In this document: piece after piece, positions 14,400 through 17,665 of the stretch
How positions within the stretch are numbered: position 1 is the first letter of the stretch
Layout: each line of letters starts with the position of its first letter
NCBI GenBank assembly: GCA_023150835.1
Contig: JAKLKB010000138.1
Location: 17,441-35,105, forward strand
Source: Myxococcota bacterium
GTDB taxonomy: Bacteria > Myxococcota_C > UBA6777
Length of the DNA: 17,665 nucleotides
Direction: 5' to 3'
Translations under genes and position numbers: made by a program
The notes under the pieces: model-generated
Database searches by the model: none
Told to the model about the DNA's origin: nothing
What the model saw: the letters and a program-made list of their open reading frames with translations, nothing else

Positions 14400-14459
14400 A
14401 TACCAGATCCGCCCGTTGTGTGATCGTAAGAGCGGTAGGGGCAGCCCCTCTGGCTGCCC
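14400..14459. repeat. Bipartite dispersed intergenic repeat, copy 1
   Basis: Bases 14400-14421 match 17387-17408 with two mismatches in 22. After a spacer, 14435-14448 matches 17419-17432 with one mismatch in 14. In this copy the second half flows into a perfect hairpin: GGGCAGCC (14439-14446), five-base loop, GGCTGCCC (14452-14459). The surrounding gap 14297-14581 between the crotonase and ParA genes is otherwise palindromic noncoding DNA. Confidence 0.75.
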
Positions 14460-14528
14460 TTGCAGGGGTACAAATTGTTCTACCCTCACCCCTGCCCTTC
14501 GGGCATCCCCTCTCCCTGCGATGCTCGC

Positions 14529-14550
14529 AAAACCTCGCCGCAAGGCGAGG
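14529..14550 (-). terminator. Candidate intrinsic terminator of the ParA-type gene
   Basis: On the minus strand CCTCGCC, a four-base loop and GGCGAGG form a 7-bp GC stem followed by only four T. It starts about 31 bases after the ParA stop. It may instead be part of the palindromic repeat DNA that fills this gap. Confidence 0.4.
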
Positions 14551-14581
14551 GGAAAGCACAGGAAAATCGGATATCGGATGA

Positions 14582-15394
14582 TTACAGCGAAGCGATGGGG
14601 CTTGTGCTTTCGGATTCGACTTCACGCGCCAGTTTGGCGATGATCTCGTCTGCAAGTTGCAGATAAGCCAAAGATGCGGGAGACAGAGGGTTTTCAAAAA
14701 CAGCGGGGTGTCCTTGGATAAAGGCTTTGGAAAAGTCTTCGCGGCGGGGGATGATGGTTTCAAAGACCAGTTCGCGAGGAAAGTTTCGCCAAACTTGTTC
14801 CGTCACTTGCTCGGTAAATCCGTAGCGAACGTCGTACATCGTCAACAAGACCCCTTCGATACCCAACGCAGGATTGACCTTGCTTTTGACTTCGCGTACA
14901 AGCCGCAAGATCTGTGGTAAGGTGCGCAGCGCCAACGGCTCACATTGCAACGGGATCACCACAGAATCCGCACAGTTCATCGCGCTAACCGACAGGGAGT
15001 TTTCCCCGGGCGGTGTATCAAACAAGATGATATCGCACAGATCGCGGATGCCCATCACAGCCCGGCGTAACAGGCTGAGCCGCTTGCCAAGATTATGAAA
15101 ACGATCGATCTCGGCCACGTTGTTAAAATTTCCGGCTGGAATGAAGCGGAGATAAGGACTCTCCGTCGAAAGCAGCAGATCGCGGATGCCGACTTTGTCT
15201 TGCAACAGATCGGCCACTCCGTATTCGTAGTCACTGGGCTTAAAACCGAGACCAAAGGCCGATCCACCTTGTGGATCGAGGTCGATGATCAGAGTTCGCA
15301 ACTTGCGAACAGCAAATGCCGCTCCCAAGTTGAGCGTTGTCGTTGTTTTGCCAGAACCGCCTTTTTGACTCACGATGGCGAACGTCTTACCCAT
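14582..15394 (-). CDS. ParA/Soj-family ATPase (orphan)
   Basis: Deviant Walker-A ATPase of 270 residues; ATG at 15394 with GAGG about seven bases upstream. Seen: KGGSGKTT at 11-18 with the signature Lys11 and Lys16, DLDPQGG at 38-44 (Walker A-prime), DIILFDTPPG at 121-130 (Walker B), and a C-terminal helix. This is the ParA/Soj/MinD-like dimerising ATPase fold that positions DNA or large protein complexes by binding nucleoid or surface. There is no N-terminal DNA-binding extension and no parB neighbour or clear parS site, so chromosome partition is not supported. A role in positioning another cargo is equally possible. It is transcribed away from the aminotransferase gene. Confidence 0.9.
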   Translation of the reverse strand: MGKTFAIVSQKGGSGKTTTTLNLGAAFAVRKLRTLIIDLDPQGGSAFGLGFKPSDYEYGVADLLQDKVGIRDLLLSTESPYLRFIPAGNFNNVAEIDRFHNLGKRLSLLRRAVMGIRDLCDIILFDTPPGENSLSVSAMNCADSVVIPLQCEPLALRTLPQILRLVREVKSKVNPALGIEGVLLTMYDVRYGFTEQVTEQVWRNFPRELVFETIIPRREDFSKAFIQGHPAVFENPLSPASLAYLQLADEIIAKLAREVESESTSPIASL

Positions 15395-15429
15395 AATCGT
15401 CCTCTACACTCGGCTTTGCTTGCAGTCTT

Positions 15430-15450
15430 CTAGTCGTTTGCTACGACATA
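15430..15450. promoter_or_regulatory. Weak inverted repeat in the divergent promoter region
   Basis: GTCGT (15433-15437) and ACGAC (15443-15447) flank a five-base spacer, with CTA/TAG flanks offset by one base. It lies about 40 bp before the ParA-type gene in the 214-bp divergent gap. It might be an operator; such short arms also arise by chance. Confidence 0.2.
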
Positions 15451-15608
15451 GCGGGAATAATGATTCACAAAAGAACTTCACACGAAGAGGATCCTGTGGA
15501 CGCAACCACCCACATAGCACGCTCGTTCCTGTTCTGTAAAGCACCTTACCTTTTATCGCTAGGACGGCAATGTTTGGAGAATCAAGGATAGAAAGGAATC
15601 GGAAATCC

Positions 15609-16808
15609 ATGCGTCTTTCGCCCCGCATCAAGGAGCTTCAGCCCTCCCCCACGCTCTCTTTGCGACAACGTGTCCAAGAACTGACTGGGAAAGGACACAC
15701 CATCCTCGACATGAGCCTCGGGGAACCCGACTTGCCGATGCCACGCGTCTTGCGTGAGGCCGCCAAACAAGCGATCGATGAAGGTTGGACCCGCTATACA
15801 CCTGTCGCGGGCATCCATGCGTTGCGCGAGAAGTTGGCAGAACATCTCAACCAACGCAAGGGGACACACTACAAAGCCAGCGATATCATCGTCTCTGGCG
15901 GCGCAAAACAGTGCCTCGCCCAAGCCATTTACAGCTTGATCGCCCCCACAGACGAAGTGCTCTTGCTCGCTCCCTACTGGCCTTCTTATGTAACGCAGAT
16001 CCAATTGGCCGGTGGTCGGGCCGTCAGCGTCCCAACCCGCGCTCAAGACGGCTATCAGCCTGATCTCGACAAGATCCAAAAGGCCATCACTCCGCGTACT
16101 CGGATGTTGATCCTCAACAGCCCCAACAACCCCACAGGTGCGGTGTATAGCCGAGCCACCCTCGAAGCCATCGCCGAGATCGCCCTCGAACGCGATCTTT
16201 GGTTGCTTTCGGACGAGATCTACGAGCGTCTGACTTACCTCGACACTCCGCCCTTTTCTCCTGCCGAGATATCCCCCGAAGTCTGCGCTCGGACCATCTT
16301 GGTCAATGGGTTTTCCAAGTCCTGTGCGATGGCGGGTTGGCGACTTGGCTACATGGCCGCCCCCAAGCCCTTGATCGAAGCCTGCGAAACCCTCCAAGGC
16401 GCTTGGACTTCCAACACCAATTCCATCGCGCAACGCACCGCGCTTGCTGCATTGGATCTCGGACAGGGCTTTTTTGACGATCTGCGCGGTGTATTCGCGC
16501 AACGCGCACACTGCATCCAAGCTGGACTCAGCGCCATCCCCAACCTCACCGTCCCTGCACCCCAAGGGGCCTTTTATGTCCTTCCCGACTTCAAGGCTTA
16601 CTTTGGCCGTCGTACCCCCCAAGGCAGCTACATCACTTCGAGCCACCAGATGGCCGAATACCTGCTCATGGAAGCCAAAGTCGCCACCGTCCCAGGCGAA
16701 CCCTTCGAGGCCCCTACTTGTCTGCGCCTCGCTTACGCCACCGACACCCAGATCATCGAACAAGCCGTCGAACAGATCAAACACGCGCTTGCAAAACTCG
16801 ACGAATAG
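15609..16808 (+). CDS. Class I PLP aminotransferase, aspartate aminotransferase-like
   Basis: Transfers an amino group between an amino acid and a 2-oxo acid using pyridoxal phosphate. It has 399 residues from the ATG at 15609. Family members begin with this (K/R)LS..(I/V)..L.PS pattern, so I reject the ATG at 15570, which adds 13 unrelated residues. Seen: LGEPDLPMP at 38-45, GWTRYTPVAGIHALREKLA at 59-77, NSPNNPTGAVYS at 170-181 (Asn174 contacts PLP), SDEIYERLTY at 201-210 (Asp202, Tyr205), SFSK-type VNGFSKSCAMAGWRLGY at 232-248 with PLP Lys237, and LRLAYA with Arg373 for the substrate carboxylate. It fits subgroup I-gamma (AspC/PatA-like) enzymes; exact substrate is not predictable. It is followed after nine bases by the rsmD homologue. 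Confidence 0.92.
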   Translation: MRLSPRIKELQPSPTLSLRQRVQELTGKGHTILDMSLGEPDLPMPRVLREAAKQAIDEGWTRYTPVAGIHALREKLAEHLNQRKGTHYKASDIIVSGGAKQCLAQAIYSLIAPTDEVLLLAPYWPSYVTQIQLAGGRAVSVPTRAQDGYQPDLDKIQKAITPRTRMLILNSPNNPTGAVYSRATLEAIAEIALERDLWLLSDEIYERLTYLDTPPFSPAEISPEVCARTILVNGFSKSCAMAGWRLGYMAAPKPLIEACETLQGAWTSNTNSIAQRTALAALDLGQGFFDDLRGVFAQRAHCIQAGLSAIPNLTVPAPQGAFYVLPDFKAYFGRRTPQGSYITSSHQMAEYLLMEAKVATVPGEPFEAPTCLRLAYATDTQIIEQAVEQIKHALAKLDE

Positions 16809-16817
16809 GAGCTTCTG

Positions 16818-17387
16818 GTGCAGATCATCTCTGGAAAATACGCTCGTCACAAGCTGATCCCCCCCAAAGGACGCGATGTCACGCGCCCTCCCCTCTCCCG
16901 CTTCCGCAAGGCCGTCTTTGATACTCTCCTGCCTTTTTTGCCTCGCGGAGCTTATCTCGATCCATTCGGTGGAACGGGTTCTTTTGCTATCGAAGCCTTG
17001 AGCCGAGGCGCATCCAGCGCAACCATCATCGAGATGGATCGCATCGCACTCGACACCATCCGCGCCAACCTCGACCACATCGGCGTTGAAGAACCCGTCG
17101 ACCTCCGCCTTGGCGATGCCCTCCAAGTCATCCCCAAACTCGCCCAACTCGGCCAATCCTTCGCGATCATCGGCCTCGCTCCCCCTTACAACAAAGGACT
17201 TGAAACCTCCAGCCTTTTGCTTGTCGATCAGTTCCCTCAACTTCTCCAAGAAGACGGCATCCTCTTTGTCCAACACCCCAACAAAGAAACCCTCCCCCCA
17301 TCCCTTCAACATTTTTCTTTCTGGAAATCCCGTCGCTACGGAAATACCACATTTTCCTACTTCACCCGAAACGACCCCACCGAATAA
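16818..17387 (+). CDS. rsmD: RsmD-like 16S rRNA (guanine-966-N2) methyltransferase with altered DPPY motif
   Basis: SAM-dependent N2-guanine methyltransferase family acting on 16S rRNA during small-subunit assembly. It has 189 residues with a GTG start; AGGAG lies about seven bases upstream, overlapping the aminotransferase stop region, so translation may be coupled. Seen: MQIISGKYARHKL at 1-13, TRPPLSRFRKAVFDTL at 22-37, SAM-binding LDPFGGTGSFAIEALSRGA at 47-65, acidic Glu72 at the end of strand 2, and LGDA at 98-101. The catalytic (D/N)PP(Y/F) motif reads APPY at 121-124, with Ala121 (GCT at 17178-17180) in place of Asp. The Asp usually four residues upstream in FDLIF is also Ala. Either the enzyme has lost or altered activity, or it is a divergent relative. 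Confidence 0.85.
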   Translation: MQIISGKYARHKLIPPKGRDVTRPPLSRFRKAVFDTLLPFLPRGAYLDPFGGTGSFAIEALSRGASSATIIEMDRIALDTIRANLDHIGVEEPVDLRLGDALQVIPKLAQLGQSFAIIGLAPPYNKGLETSSLLLVDQFPQLLQEDGILFVQHPNKETLPPSLQHFSFWKSRRYGNTTFSYFTRNDPTE

Positions 17388-17432
17388 TACCAAATCCGCC
17401 CGTCGTGTTCGCCCACATGTAGGCGCAGCCCC
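17387..17432. repeat. Bipartite dispersed intergenic repeat, copy 2
   Basis: Halves at 17387-17408 and 17419-17432 match those at 14400-14421 and 14435-14448. The element begins at the last base of the rsmD stop codon. The palindromic half seen in copy 1 is not preserved here. Confidence 0.7.
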
Positions 17433-17665
17433 CATAGGCGTTAGGTGAAGCGGAGGAAAGCCCCCCACCCCGCCCTCCCCCGTGAACAGGGGAGGGAGCG
17501 AAAGTCGGAAGCCTCGGGGATTTTATTTTTTCATGACGCACGCTGTATGCACGAAATGCAGACGCTGCCCGTTCCAACTTCCCCCCGTTGGCCGGGGGGA
17601 TTGAGGGGGGGAGAAAAAAAAGGCGATCAAGACCGACTCTACGAGGTTTCCACCTTAACAAGGCG
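17388..17665. other. Noncoding palindrome-rich right end
   Basis: No supportable gene. It holds the dispersed repeat above, an 8-bp stem (17473-17480 with 17489-17496, loop of 8) and a six-G/six-C stem (17581-17586 with 17594-17599, loop of 7). Neither stem is followed directly by a T-run. The low-complexity frame across it on the minus strand is typical of repeat DNA rather than a protein. Confidence 0.65.

Noticed and set aside
15582-17468. 628-codon open frame on the minus strand
   Set aside because: It lies antisense to the aminotransferase and rsmD genes, which have clear family motifs. The frame is low-complexity and has no motif of its own.
17362-17661. 99-codon minus-strand frame with HGGGRGGG-like text
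   Set aside because: This is typical of translated palindromic intergenic repeats; there is no start context and no domain.
1-17665. Frequent GATC and CGATCG words
   Set aside because: They largely follow from favoured Asp (GAT) and Ile (ATC) codons; without genome counts no special methylation or HIP1-like role can be claimed.

Overview
The window looks like chromosomal DNA from a deltaproteobacterium-like organism, most plausibly Myxococcota. The reasons are a membrane Ser/Thr kinase with the HRDVSPQN catalytic loop, a VWA protein with MopE-type Asp/Cys repeats and a MYXO-CTERM-like tail, proline/arginine-rich TPR proteins, and many exported Cys-rich lipoprotein-like proteins. This placement is inference from gene style, not from a marker-gene search. 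No rRNA, tRNA, CRISPR array, transposase or phage gene was seen.

Region 1 (1-9868, all minus strand) is an envelope and signalling block. In transcription order it holds a BMP-family substrate-binding lipoprotein (8549-9868), a large VWA/MopE-repeat/Cys-rich protein with a sorting tail (5684-8314), and a lipoprotein-like protein combining a kelch-like propeller, a TSP3-like segment and an FGE-sulfatase-like domain (3167-5467). These are followed by an exported TPR/PERR-repeat protein with two C-terminal membrane helices (1991-3139) and the Ser/Thr kinase, which is cut by the left edge (1-1583). A 407-bp gap before the kinase carries six 24-bp tandem repeats and a candidate promoter. A good sigma70-like promoter precedes the FGE/TPR pair.

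Region 2 (10095-14296, minus strand) is a tight metabolic and DNA-repair operon: a dienoyl-CoA-isomerase-like crotonase, an LCAD-type acyl-CoA dehydrogenase, then recN, with gaps of 20 and 30 bp. RecN is unusually long because it has a repetitive insert and a low-complexity tail.

Region 3 (14582-17387) has an orphan ParA-type ATPase on the minus strand. Divergent from it, on the plus strand, are a class I aminotransferase and an rsmD homologue whose DPPY motif reads APPY.

Two intergenic spaces (14400 onward and 17387 onward) share a bipartite dispersed repeat and are rich in palindromes. The strongest candidate for something little described is the codirectional exported block of region 1. 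That the proteins act together is suggested only by gene order and shared export and Cys-rich features. The most checkable oddities are the FGE domain without catalytic cysteines, the APPY change in RsmD, the expanded RecN and the 24-bp array.
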